Shown here: positions 16,131 through 24,277 of the stretch, piece after piece
Layout of the letters: each line of letters begins with the position of its first letter
How positions within the stretch are numbered: position 1 is the first letter of the stretch
Assembly (NCBI GenBank): GCA_964645765.1
Contig: CAZYBE010000016.1
Span: 1 to 64,000 of the forward strand
Reading direction: 5' to 3'
DNA from: CAZGMN01 sp964645765
GTDB taxonomy: Bacteria; Acidobacteriota; Aminicenantia; Aminicenantales; Aminicenantaceae
Length of the DNA: 64,000 bases
The notes under the pieces: model-generated
What the model was told of the DNA's origin: nothing
Databases searched by the model: none
The model's input: the letters and a program-made list of their open reading frames with translations, nothing else
Position numbers and translations under genes: made by a program

Positions 16131-16263
16131 AATGAAATTTTCCGTGGCACAATATTTATCTTTAATATAATCAATAAATTAAATTCGTAGCGTACCGATT
16201 TTGTGAGACAGGAAGTTCAATTTTTTGGATTTTATTCAAAAAAATGGATATAAAACATTTAGG

Positions 16264-16276
16264 TACGCTTAGCGTA
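16264..16276. promoter_or_regulatory. Candidate enhancer-binding site (dyad)
   Basis: Perfect dyad TACGCT-T-AGCGTA, about 135 bp upstream of the -24 element, with a further half site AGCGTA at 16189-16194. Sigma-54 activators typically bind such dyads 80-200 bp upstream. The protein that binds it is not known. Confidence 0.4.
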
Positions 16277-16284
16277 TGTCTACC

Positions 16285-17511
16285 TTAATAAATATATCCC
16301 TGCCGATTGACGACTGCATAACCTCTATCTTTGACCCTGATTTTTATGCTCCGGAACATCCCCTCCGTGGCTTCGGAGAAAGGCGTGAAATAGAGGAGGT
16401 AATATTTATTCGAGGTTTTGAGCGCCGTCTCGATTCCAGCGGCGGGGTTCTGAGACGTATCGACAATCCCACCCGTCGCTTGGGCGACTGCAGAAAACGC
16501 CTTGAAGATATCTTCCGACTGTTCGCGCATGACGATCCGGGCGAGTTGTACGGGCGCTTTGTTCATGAAGATGAGGTTGAAATGCGCCGAAGAATCGGCG
16601 AAGCTTTCTCTCAGTTTTTTGGTATTCTGGGAGATGTTCCGGGAATAGGACATGAAGAGCTCCTGGATCCCGTCGAGGACGTGCGGCGAGTCTTGATAGA
16701 GACCCATGGTCTTTTGGATGACCGCCGGACTGATCTCCGGACTATATTCCCGCTGATAGATGAAGAAGACGAACTTCTGTCCGCTCTGATTTTTGAGAGC
16801 TTGGGCGAAGCGGATAAACTTGTCGATATCGATCCGGCGCAAAGCTTCCATCTTGGCCAGGATCTCCTTGTAGCGGAGTAGCAGCATTTCCAGCCCGACT
16901 TCCTCTGTCTCTGTATCAGTCTCAAGCCCTCCCATGGGATTCGATCCCCCGATGGCTCGGACATGTCTTTTCAGCTCGTTCAAAAGGTTGTTGTAAGCCA
17001 GGCTTCCTTGAACGATATCTTTCTTGACGATGTTTGTCATTTCCTCAGCCAGGACATTTTTGGATTTGTTGGCGAAGGCCGCGGGAGAGAGCTTGTAATT
17101 CCTCACCGGCGTCTGGATCTCCAGAGAATCGCCGGCGAGGAGTTCCTGGTCAAAGAGATAGAGGATCGCCTCGGGCAGTTTGGGGTGGTATTCGAACAAA
17201 TGAAATAAAAAATAGAATTTACGGCTGACATCAGGCTGGTAATCTCGGTCGGTTTCCTGCCTCTGGATGGCGTTTTTATCGACGAAATAAAGAGCTTCGA
17301 CGGGCCTGGGGATCCCGTTTTCCAAAATTTCAAAATCCTTGAGCGCGAGGTCGGTGACGAGTTGTTTGCCGTCGAAGACACGGACGGCAACCGGAATCGC
17401 GGCAGGCCGAAGCCCGGGCTTTTCGGCCTGCTGTTGGTTCGCCGGGGATAAGCGATTCATCAGACTCAAAAAGATCAAGGTCATGATGAGGACCGGAATA
17501 TTTTTTTTCAT
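16285..17511 (-). CDS. VWFA-related acidobacterial exported protein
   Basis: A 408-residue exported protein with an N-terminal hydrophobic signal (about 4-24). The opening beta strands (VAVRVFDGKQLVTDLALKD, then FEILENGIPR) and the final part (QATGGIVDTS, TSNKYYLLYFTP, FRSIKIRVKDRGYAV) match the VWFA-related domain widespread in acidobacteria. The MIDAS DxSxS motif is not evident in the middle, so metal binding is doubtful. ATG preceded by GAGAGG. It lies between the TonB receptor and the NtrX-like regulator, all on the minus strand, without obvious coupling. Function unknown. Confidence 0.7.
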   Translation of the reverse strand: MKKNIPVLIMTLIFLSLMNRLSPANQQQAEKPGLRPAAIPVAVRVFDGKQLVTDLALKDFEILENGIPRPVEALYFVDKNAIQRQETDRDYQPDVSRKFYFLFHLFEYHPKLPEAILYLFDQELLAGDSLEIQTPVRNYKLSPAAFANKSKNVLAEEMTNIVKKDIVQGSLAYNNLLNELKRHVRAIGGSNPMGGLETDTETEEVGLEMLLLRYKEILAKMEALRRIDIDKFIRFAQALKNQSGQKFVFFIYQREYSPEISPAVIQKTMGLYQDSPHVLDGIQELFMSYSRNISQNTKKLRESFADSSAHFNLIFMNKAPVQLARIVMREQSEDIFKAFSAVAQATGGIVDTSQNPAAGIETALKTSNKYYLLYFTPFSEATEGMFRSIKIRVKDRGYAVVNRQGYIY

Positions 17512-17592
17512 ATCGCCTCTCGTGAAAGATCATACACTTGTCAGAAAAACCTGTCAATTTGAAGAGGAACTGACCGTCGACCTCAAAAATTT

Positions 17593-18954
17593 TTATCCCA
17601 GGAATGTCAGCCTAAGGCTTTTGATTTTTTTGTTGAGCTTACTTTTTTCGATCTTAAGTTCGGAAGCTGTTTCTTGAAGGTCCCATTTGTGCTTGATTAA
17701 GGCTCTATGGATATATTCTCTCTCGAACTGTGTTCTCACCTGTTTGAGAGATTGATGACCGGCCGGTCTTGGCGTCGATTGAGGCTCCCTTGACTCGACA
17801 AGAAGCAAGAGGTGCGAAGCCTTGATTTCTTCATCCTGAACGATGATCACAAATCTTTCGATGACATTGATGAGTTCACTGATATTTCTTGGCCAGGAAT
17901 AATTGACAAAAGCCTTCATAGCCTGACTGCTCATCGATTTTTTCTTTTTTCCATTTTCAATCGAGAAATGTTTCAGGAAATGGTTGACAAGGATTGGAAT
18001 ATCTTCCTTCCTCTCCCTCAGCGGGGGAATGGCAATGGGGATAACATTGAGTTTTGAGAAGAGGTCCTCCCTGAATTTTCCCTCAGCCACGGATTCTCTG
18101 AGATTTTTATCTGTTGCCGCGATGATTCTTACATCCACGGGGATGAATTCAGTTGAACCTGGAGGGTCGAACCTTTGCTCCTCGATAACTCTGGCCAGTT
18201 TGGCCTGGATTTCTAGGCTCATATGATCAATTTCCTCAAAGAAGAGAGTCCCTCTGTTGGCCATGAGCAATTTTCCTTTTTTGTCCTTGAGAGCATGAGC
18301 AGAGCTCCCTTTAACATAGCCGAAGAGTTCATTTTTGACGAGGTCCTCTGGAATGGCCGCAAAGTTGATGGGAATGAATCTCTGCTCTTTCCTCGGACTT
18401 TCCAGATGAATCAAGCGGGCAACGAGTTCTTTTCCTGTCCCGTTCTCCCCGTAGATGAGAACAGGGGCGCTGGTCGGAGCGACTCTTTTTATCTTCTCTC
18501 TTATTTTCTGAATAGCGGCACTTTTTCCAATGAGATGATACTGTGCCCTGATTTTTTCCCGAAGTTGGATGTTTTCTTCTTCGAGCTTTTTTTGCCTCAA
18601 AGCATTCTTCACCGTTAAGATCACTTTTTCCAATGAGAGGGGCTTTTCCAGAAAGTCATAGGCTCCGAGTTTCGTGGCGACGACAGCTGTTTCTATGGTT
18701 CCGTGGCCTGAAATCATCACCACCTGAGAATTCTCATTCATGGCTTTTATTTTTTTCAGAAGCTCAATCCCGTTCATTCCAGGAAGCCAGATGTCGAGGA
18801 GAATGAGGCTAAAATCCTGTTTGCGGAGCAGCTCAAGCGCCTCTTCGGCGGTCTCGGCCGTTTTGATCGCGAAGTCCTCATCTTCCAGAATTCCTCTCAG
18901 AGAAGACCTGATGCCGGCTTCATCGTCGATGACGAGAATTTTTTCCTTGTTCAT
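17593..18954 (-). CDS. NtrC/NtrX-family response regulator lacking GAFTGA
   Basis: A 453-residue regulator: receiver domain (1-120, phosphoacceptor Asp54 in LLDIWLPG, Lys104), AAA+ domain (about 140-370) and a C-terminal Fis-type helix-turn-helix (about 405-452). Walker A is GENGTGKE (169-176). The sigma-54 contact loop GAFTGA is replaced by GSSAHA (216-221), and Walker B reads GTLFFEEI in place of GTLFLDEI. It therefore may not remodel sigma-54 holoenzyme in the normal way. It overlaps the kinase gene by 4 bp (ATGA), so the pair is a two-component system. Confidence 0.88.
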   Translation of the reverse strand: MNKEKILVIDDEAGIRSSLRGILEDEDFAIKTAETAEEALELLRKQDFSLILLDIWLPGMNGIELLKKIKAMNENSQVVMISGHGTIETAVVATKLGAYDFLEKPLSLEKVILTVKNALRQKKLEEENIQLREKIRAQYHLIGKSAAIQKIREKIKRVAPTSAPVLIYGENGTGKELVARLIHLESPRKEQRFIPINFAAIPEDLVKNELFGYVKGSSAHALKDKKGKLLMANRGTLFFEEIDHMSLEIQAKLARVIEEQRFDPPGSTEFIPVDVRIIAATDKNLRESVAEGKFREDLFSKLNVIPIAIPPLRERKEDIPILVNHFLKHFSIENGKKKKSMSSQAMKAFVNYSWPRNISELINVIERFVIIVQDEEIKASHLLLLVESREPQSTPRPAGHQSLKQVRTQFEREYIHRALIKHKWDLQETASELKIEKSKLNKKIKSLRLTFLG

Positions 18955-21140
18955 ACTGGAATCTGAATAATAAATTTTGCGCCATGAGGCTCATTGTCTT
19001 CAACAGAGATCGAGCCGTTGTGTTCGCTGATGACCTGGTTGACGATGGCCAATCCCAGGCCGGCTCCTTTTTTTTTGGTTGAGAAGTTGGGAAGGAAGAG
19101 CTTGTCCTTATCTCTGGCTGAGATGCCGGGACCTGAGTCGGCAATTTCAATTTTCAATTTTTGCAGTTCGCTATTGAAAGATGTCCGGATTTTGATCGAG
19201 CCTTTTTTGTTCATGGCGTGGATGGCGTTATCGAAGACGTTGATGAAGACTCGCTTCATCTGCTCGGGGTCGGTTCGGGTCGAAAGGGGGATGTCGGGTG
19301 AAAAGTTCAGCTCAAATTCAACCCCGGTGTATATCCCCTTGAAGAGAGAGACTGTCTGGTCGATGATTTCATGGATGTTTGCCGATTGGATGTGGACTTC
19401 GGGCATCCGGGCAAATTTCGAGAATTCATCGACCAGGGTCTTAATCGTGCTCGTCTCTTGAACAATGGTCTTTGCCCCGTCTTCGATGGCTTCGTCGTAA
19501 TCTTTCTTGTTCTTCTTTATTTTCTTGATGATTCTCTCGGCGGAGAGCTGGATGGGTGTTAAAGGATTTTTGATTTCATGAGCCACCATCTGGGCCGCCT
19601 CCTTCCAGGCAGCAATTCTTTGAGCTTTTATGAGCTGAGTGAGATTCTCGAGCACGACAATCAGGCCTGAGAATTGATTGTTGGCTTGTTTCAATGGAGA
19701 TAAGGCTAAAGAAAGTGTCATGTTCTGGCCGTCAAAATTTATGGTTATTTCTTTGCCGGAGAGCGGATATTCGCTTTGAATTCCCTTTTGAATGTTTTTT
19801 ACGATTTCCTCATATCGGGGATGGCTGAAGACACCTTGGTAGCTTTTCCCGATGTGATTGCTTTTAGGCAAGCCCAGCATTTCCTGGGCAGAAGGGTTGA
19901 GAGTCGTTATCAGGCCCTGGGAGTCGAGGCTGATGACTCCTGTGGTGATGTTGTGCAAAATGGTCTCGATATACTGCTTTCGAGCTTCGAGCTCCGATGT
20001 TTTTTGGGCTATGTTTTGCTGGCTTTCCTTAAGGTCGAAGATCATCTGGTTGAAGGAATCGATGAGGATTCCTATCTCATCCGATGCAGGGTCTTCAACC
20101 CTGATCCCCAAGTTTCCTCTGGAGACTTCTTTTGTTGCCTGGGCCAGCTTCTCGATCGGCACTGTGATCGTCTTGGCGAGGTGGAAGCCAATCCAGCTTG
20201 CAGCGAAGATGATCAGAAGGGTGACGAAGCTCAAGGTGATGAAGTAGAAACTTTGGAGCGGGCTTCTCCCGGCTTTTAGCTGGCGGTATCTTTCGATATA
20301 GGAGTTGATGCTCTGGATTCTTTGGGTGTAATTCTGGGGGATGAATTTTCCAGTAACGACAAGCATCCTCCCCACATCAGGGATATAAAAGAAGACGCCA
20401 CGGCGGACGATCTCTCCTTTTCCCATCAGGCCTGTGCTGCTCAATGTTTCACTCAAGTCAGACGCTTTGATTCTCTCTGGGCTAAGTTCAAGGTAATCCT
20501 GGAGAGGGAGGTCCAAGTTGAGCAAGGAAAACAATTCTTCATAGCCCAGATAAACGCCAATCTCATCCAGTTTGTATTCCTTCAGCTTTCCTTGGATGAA
20601 TTCCCTGAGGCGGAGTTGGCTTTCCGAGTTTGCCAACTTTTCGCTCTTGATGGCCTTGCTCAATTGTCGGGCATAGTGGAGCGTGATTTCTGCAGTGTTC
20701 AACTGGAACTCCTCAGCCAAGGTTTTGGTGTCATCCATGAGTCTATTCAATGGCGTTTTGAACCACTGTTCAATGTTCCGACTGATTAAATCACTGGCAA
20801 AAATGAAAAGGAGCAGGGTGGGAATGAAAGAGAGGGCGGTGAAGAATAAAACCAATTTCGTTTTGAAATGAGCACCGATGACCTTCCTCTTTCGCTCAAG
20901 GTAGAGCTTTATGAGATTCCTTCCCAAGACGAAGAATAAAATAAGAAAGAGGAGGAGGACAATAATCTGCAGAAAAGAAAGGAGAATATAGGCAATAGAG
21001 GAAGGGGAAAATTCCTGTTCTTGGCGGATGAAGAATTCGATGGCAAAGAAGAGGATGATGAGGGTGATGACGGTCGCAGCAAGGAGCCGGGGGCCTTTTT
21101 TCTTTGGTTGGACGGATTTTAACTTCTGTTCTTCAGCCAC
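18951..21140 (-). CDS. NtrY-like membrane sensor histidine kinase
   Basis: About 729 residues from a GTG at 21140. Two N-terminal membrane helices, a third at about 85-110, a periplasmic segment, another helix, HAMP (about 330-385, TVPIEKLAQATKEVSRG), PAS (about 405-520), HisKA with the phosphorylated His in MVAHEIKNPLTPIQLSAER, and HATPase with N box, DSGPGI and GAGLGLAI. The GTG start is preferred because GGGGGA lies just upstream and it begins 19 bases after the previous stop; an ATG at 21215 would overlap that gene by 56 bp. Partner of the NtrX-like regulator. The signal is probably a cell-envelope or redox cue. Confidence 0.88.
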   Translation of the reverse strand: MAEEQKLKSVQPKKKGPRLLAATVITLIILFFAIEFFIRQEQEFSPSSIAYILLSFLQIIVLLLFLILFFVLGRNLIKLYLERKRKVIGAHFKTKLVLFFTALSFIPTLLLFIFASDLISRNIEQWFKTPLNRLMDDTKTLAEEFQLNTAEITLHYARQLSKAIKSEKLANSESQLRLREFIQGKLKEYKLDEIGVYLGYEELFSLLNLDLPLQDYLELSPERIKASDLSETLSSTGLMGKGEIVRRGVFFYIPDVGRMLVVTGKFIPQNYTQRIQSINSYIERYRQLKAGRSPLQSFYFITLSFVTLLIIFAASWIGFHLAKTITVPIEKLAQATKEVSRGNLGIRVEDPASDEIGILIDSFNQMIFDLKESQQNIAQKTSELEARKQYIETILHNITTGVISLDSQGLITTLNPSAQEMLGLPKSNHIGKSYQGVFSHPRYEEIVKNIQKGIQSEYPLSGKEITINFDGQNMTLSLALSPLKQANNQFSGLIVVLENLTQLIKAQRIAAWKEAAQMVAHEIKNPLTPIQLSAERIIKKIKKNKKDYDEAIEDGAKTIVQETSTIKTLVDEFSKFARMPEVHIQSANIHEIIDQTVSLFKGIYTGVEFELNFSPDIPLSTRTDPEQMKRVFINVFDNAIHAMNKKGSIKIRTSFNSELQKLKIEIADSGPGISARDKDKLFLPNFSTKKKGAGLGLAIVNQVISEHNGSISVEDNEPHGAKFIIQIPV

Positions 21141-21159
21141 TCTTTCCCCCTGTTCTGCT

Positions 21160-21945
21160 CTATGGGTTATTCGTGCTCTCCTTTTCTTCGGCGAGAAAAT
21201 TCTGGTAATTATCAAGGTTTATTCTTATGTTTCTGCGGACGGCACCAGACGGCCCAAATGGTTTTCCTTTTTTATGGTTTAAGCTATACGTTATTCCCCC
21301 TGCATTCCCCAGACTGAAGAGAAGCTCCTGCTGGGCTTGAACGACGACAGTCTCTCCTGGCTGCTTGAGAGCTTCAAGCTTCAACTCTCCGTCTGCATAG
21401 ACCTGGAGCCATGTTTCTTCTGTGAAAGAGATTTCGAGGGTTAATCCTTTCTCTTCCGCAGCAGGCTCGGCCGGAGTCTCAGGTTGAGTGGCTGGAGAAG
21501 GAGGCGGAGTCTCTTCCTGAAGAGTGATGGACGGCTTTGTCTCTGCAGGAGGCAGGGGTATCTTTTTTTTGGGAGCAAAGTAATAGAACCAGCCGATCAA
21601 GATCAATAGACATGCTCCTAGAATAATTGAGGCCATCCATCTTTTTCTTTTTTTGGAAGTCTCTTCCTGACTTGTCTTTGATTGCTCTTCGGTTGGCTGG
21701 GCCTCTTCTTGAGAGATGGCGGCTTCCTGATACTTGTTTAAGACCGAATGCTCTTCCAGCCCAAGAAATTTGGCGTATGTCCTGAGAAGGGCCTTTATGA
21801 AAAACGTGCTGGGCATAACCTCCAGCTTGTCTTCCTCCAGGGCCTGGAGAAACTTCAGGTTGATTTTGGTTGATTCGGAAATCTCTTCGAGTGAGATTCC
21901 TCTTAATTCTCTTTCTCTCTTGAGTTCCTGTCCTAAGGATGCCAT
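21160..21945 (-). CDS. rodZ: RodZ-like helix-turn-helix membrane protein
   Basis: A 261-residue protein with an N-terminal HTH_25 domain (2-70: LGQELKRERELRGISLEE, then ISESTKINLKFLQALE), a single membrane helix (about 108-126), a Pro-rich linker (about 130-170) and a C-terminal DUF4115-like beta domain (about 172-250). This is the architecture of RodZ, which links MreB to the cell wall synthesis machinery. It is the first gene of the rodZ-ntrY-ntrX-like operon. No Shine-Dalgarno precedes the ATG, and the -10 element ends 10 bases upstream of it, so the mRNA may be leaderless. Confidence 0.78.
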   Translation of the reverse strand: MASLGQELKRERELRGISLEEISESTKINLKFLQALEEDKLEVMPSTFFIKALLRTYAKFLGLEEHSVLNKYQEAAISQEEAQPTEEQSKTSQEETSKKRKRWMASIILGACLLILIGWFYYFAPKKKIPLPPAETKPSITLQEETPPPSPATQPETPAEPAAEEKGLTLEISFTEETWLQVYADGELKLEALKQPGETVVVQAQQELLFSLGNAGGITYSLNHKKGKPFGPSGAVRRNIRINLDNYQNFLAEEKESTNNP

Positions 21946-21955
21946 TATTTTTTAA

Positions 21956-21984
21956 ATTTTAGGCTAAGAATCTTGCTATGTCAA
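21956..21984 (-). promoter_or_regulatory. Sigma-70 promoter of the rodZ-ntrY-ntrX operon
   Basis: Minus strand TTGACA (21979-21984), 17 bp spacer, TAAAAT (21956-21961). The expected start, near 21949, lies only a few bases before the ATG at 21945. Confidence 0.65.
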
Positions 21985-22047
21985 TAAAATCTAAGCTATA
22001 GTAAGCATCTCTATCTCCGTGACGGGGGTGAGGGTTTGAGGACAAGG

Positions 22048-22707
22048 ATGAAGGTCGACCTGGCCAAAGCTGCCGAGCGCCAGCGGCAGCTCGCCTCGCA
22101 ATTGATCCTGGGGTGGGATCGAAGGGAAGTCTGTCTGGTTGCAGGCGCTGATTTTTCCTATGATATGAGGGCAAAAAAGGTTGGAGCCTGCATTGTCATC
22201 TTCAAGATTCCAGAGCTTGAAATCGTTGAGGTTTCCAAAGCGGTGAAAAAGATTGAAATTCCCTATATTCCTGGCTTTCTATCCTTGAGGGAAGGGCCGG
22301 TTTTTTTTGATGCTTTCCGGAAGATTAAGAACAAGCCCAATGTGACGCTGGTCGATGGAAACGGAATCGCCCATCCCAGGAGAATGGGGTTAGCCTCCTA
22401 TGTCGGAGTGATCCTGGACATCTCAACCATCGGCTGCGCCAAGAAGCCATTTTTCCCTTTCTGCCTGCCTGGGGAGGGGAGAGGGGCCTACACCTTCTTC
22501 AGGGATAAAGAAAAGCGCAAGGTCGGGTTTTGCCTGAGGACTCGCTCTGGAGTGAAGCCTGTCTTTGTTTCTCCTGGGCACAGGATGGATTTCCAGATGG
22601 CCAAGGAGCTTGTTCTTCGCTTGGCAAAGTTCAGGATTCCTGAGCCGCTGAGGGAAGCCCATCGAAGGGCGAGCCTTATATTTTCAGGAAGCGGGAGAGG
22701 GAGCTGA
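22048..22707 (+). CDS. nfi: Endonuclease V (deoxyinosine 3' endonuclease)
   Basis: A 219-residue repair nuclease that nicks DNA 3' to deoxyinosine. All family motifs are present: the metal Asp in GADFSY, the wedge and recognition segment YIPGFLSLREGP, DGNGIAHPRRMGLASYVGV and the final PVFVSPGHRMD. The start at 22048 is chosen with GAGGA upstream; a TTG at 22036 would add four residues. The last 32 bases overlap the convergent ftsX gene. Confidence 0.9.
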   Translation: MKVDLAKAAERQRQLASQLILGWDRREVCLVAGADFSYDMRAKKVGACIVIFKIPELEIVEVSKAVKKIEIPYIPGFLSLREGPVFFDAFRKIKNKPNVTLVDGNGIAHPRRMGLASYVGVILDISTIGCAKKPFFPFCLPGEGRGAYTFFRDKEKRKVGFCLRTRSGVKPVFVSPGHRMDFQMAKELVLRLAKFRIPEPLREAHRRASLIFSGSGRGS

Positions 22708-23575
22708 GGCTTCCGCTGAAGCCGATGAATGTTCCGCCCGCCACAAGCGTGAGGGCTTGAGATAAGGAAAGATAGCGGAAGTTGACGAGCTCGTTGAGAG
22801 CTCCCAGGGAGGCGCCCAGATAGATGGGGAAGAGGTTGATAAGGAGGAAAAGCAGGAGCAGAGAGACCAGCGTTCCCACTATTCCCAGAGTCATTCCTTC
22901 CAGGAGAAAAGGAATTCGGATAAAAGTGTTAGAAGCTCCAACCAGGCGCATGATTTCAATCTCTATTTCGCGAGCAAAGACATTGAGCTTGATAACGTTG
23001 GAAATGATAAAAAAGGAAGCAAGGCTCAGTATTCCTCCCAGAAAAAGTCCCACGGCTCTGGTCAATTTACTCAGCGATTGGATTTTATCTATCCATTCTT
23101 TGTTGAATTGAACATCCTCGATTCCCTTCATTGTTCTCATCTCTCGGACGAAAGCTATGGTTTTTTCTGAGGAAATGTTTTCTTCTTTGAAGGCGGCCTC
23201 AAAGGAAGAGGGAAAGGGATTTGTCTCTAAATTTTCAACAATTCTTTGAAGCTCTGGAAAGTTTTTTTGGAATTTCTCAAGAGCTTGCTGTGAACTGAGA
23301 TATTGAACATCTTTTATCAGGGGTGAACTCTTTAGTTTCACTTCGATGAGATTCTTATCAGATTCTGGCAAGTCATTCTTGAGGAAAAAGACAACGACTA
23401 TGTTCTTGGCGAGCTGATGAGCGATGAAACGGAAGTTGTTGGATAGAGAGAGGAAAATTCCAAAGATGAGAAATGAAAGGCAGATGATTGTGATTGAAAA
23501 GAAGTTGCGGACCCTGTGCTGCCAGAGATTGTTGAGTGTTTCTTTTAGAAAGAATCTTAGTTTTTGGATAATCAG
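22676..23575 (-). CDS. ftsX: Cell-division ABC transporter permease FtsX, CTG start
   Basis: A 299-residue membrane protein that pairs with FtsE to regulate septal peptidoglycan hydrolases. The visible topology is an N-terminal helix (about 24-46), an extracytoplasmic loop with the FtsX-specific region, and three C-terminal helices. No ATG or GTG supports the N-terminus; the frame begins at a CTG that overlaps the ftsE stop as CTGA, in the place where ATGA is usual, with AAGGA 6-7 bases upstream. An ATT three bases later is the alternative. A TTG-initiated 231-residue version would lack the first membrane helix. Confidence 0.88.
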   Translation of the reverse strand: MIIQKLRFFLKETLNNLWQHRVRNFFSITIICLSFLIFGIFLSLSNNFRFIAHQLAKNIVVVFFLKNDLPESDKNLIEVKLKSSPLIKDVQYLSSQQALEKFQKNFPELQRIVENLETNPFPSSFEAAFKEENISSEKTIAFVREMRTMKGIEDVQFNKEWIDKIQSLSKLTRAVGLFLGGILSLASFFIISNVIKLNVFAREIEIEIMRLVGASNTFIRIPFLLEGMTLGIVGTLVSLLLLFLLINLFPIYLGASLGALNELVNFRYLSLSQALTLVAGGTFIGFSGSLSSLSRFLKI

Positions 23576-24237
23576 AGTGTTTCCTTTTTTATCAATTTTC
23601 CTTTATAGAGGAAAAGGATATTTTCGCCAAAATGTCGGATCAATTCCCGGCCGTGGGTGCAAATGATGACGGTAGCGCCTTGCTTGTTTATTTCTTTAAA
23701 GAGGGCCATGATTTCAAAAGAAAGTTCGGGGTCGAGGTTTCCTGTAGGCTCATCAGCCAGGAGAATCTTGGGGTTGTTGACCACTGCCCGGGCAATGGCC
23801 ACCCGCTGTTGTTCCCCGTAGGATAGCTGCGGCGGATATTCCCACATCTTATGATGAAGATTGACCATTCTCAGAGCATTGAAAGCCCGCCTTCGGATTT
23901 CCTTACGAGGAATTCCCAGAACGTCGAGGACAATAGCCACGTTATCAAAAACCTTCTTATGGAAAATGAGGCGAAAGTCCTGGAAGACAATGCCCATCGT
24001 CCTTCTCAGCTTAAAAATCTTATGTTCTGGAATGCGCAAGATGTTCCTCTGGTCGATGACGATCTGGCCTTGGGTGGGAAGGATTTCTCTAAAAATGATT
24101 TTGAGGAGAGTTGTTTTTCCTGAGCCGCTGGGGCCGGTGATGAAGACAAAATCTCCTTGTTTGACCTGGAGTGTGATATCGGAGAGAGCCCAGCGAGGGG
24201 ACTGGTATTGCTTCCAGACATGATAGAGTTCGATCAT
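23572..24237 (-). CDS. ftsE: Cell-division ABC transporter ATPase FtsE
   Basis: A 221-residue ABC ATPase with Walker A GPSGSGKTT, Q-loop, signature LSYGEQQRVAIARA, Walker B ILLADEPTGNLDP and the switch His in CTHGREL. The FVFITGPSGSGK start and RRTMGIVFQDFRLI region are FtsE-typical. It overlaps ftsX by 4 bp. Works in the inner membrane with FtsX to control murein hydrolases at division. Confidence 0.93.
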   Translation of the reverse strand: MIELYHVWKQYQSPRWALSDITLQVKQGDFVFITGPSGSGKTTLLKIIFREILPTQGQIVIDQRNILRIPEHKIFKLRRTMGIVFQDFRLIFHKKVFDNVAIVLDVLGIPRKEIRRRAFNALRMVNLHHKMWEYPPQLSYGEQQRVAIARAVVNNPKILLADEPTGNLDPELSFEIMALFKEINKQGATVIICTHGRELIRHFGENILFLYKGKLIKKETL

Positions 24238-24277
24238 TTTAACTATAAACCGAAATGCCCGGCACGTCCGTTGAGCT

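Larger units (their letters stand above)
15965..16284. other. AT-rich control region upstream of the TonB receptor
   Basis: This 320 bp gap holds a 5'-UTR hairpin, a sigma-54-like promoter and a dyad that could bind an enhancer-binding protein, each listed separately. A further inverted pair, AGCGTACC (16189-16196) and GGTACGCT (16262-16269), spans an AT-rich stretch. No coding sequence was found. Confidence 0.6.

Noticed and set aside
16285..17511. The VWFA gene as a true MIDAS integrin-like adhesin
   Set aside because: No DxSxS motif or later Thr/Asp ligands could be seen; only the acidobacterial VWFA-related flanking pattern is present.
22676..23371. FtsX as a 231-residue protein from a TTG
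   Set aside because: It would lose the N-terminal membrane helix, while the upstream frame is open and coding back to the ftsE stop.
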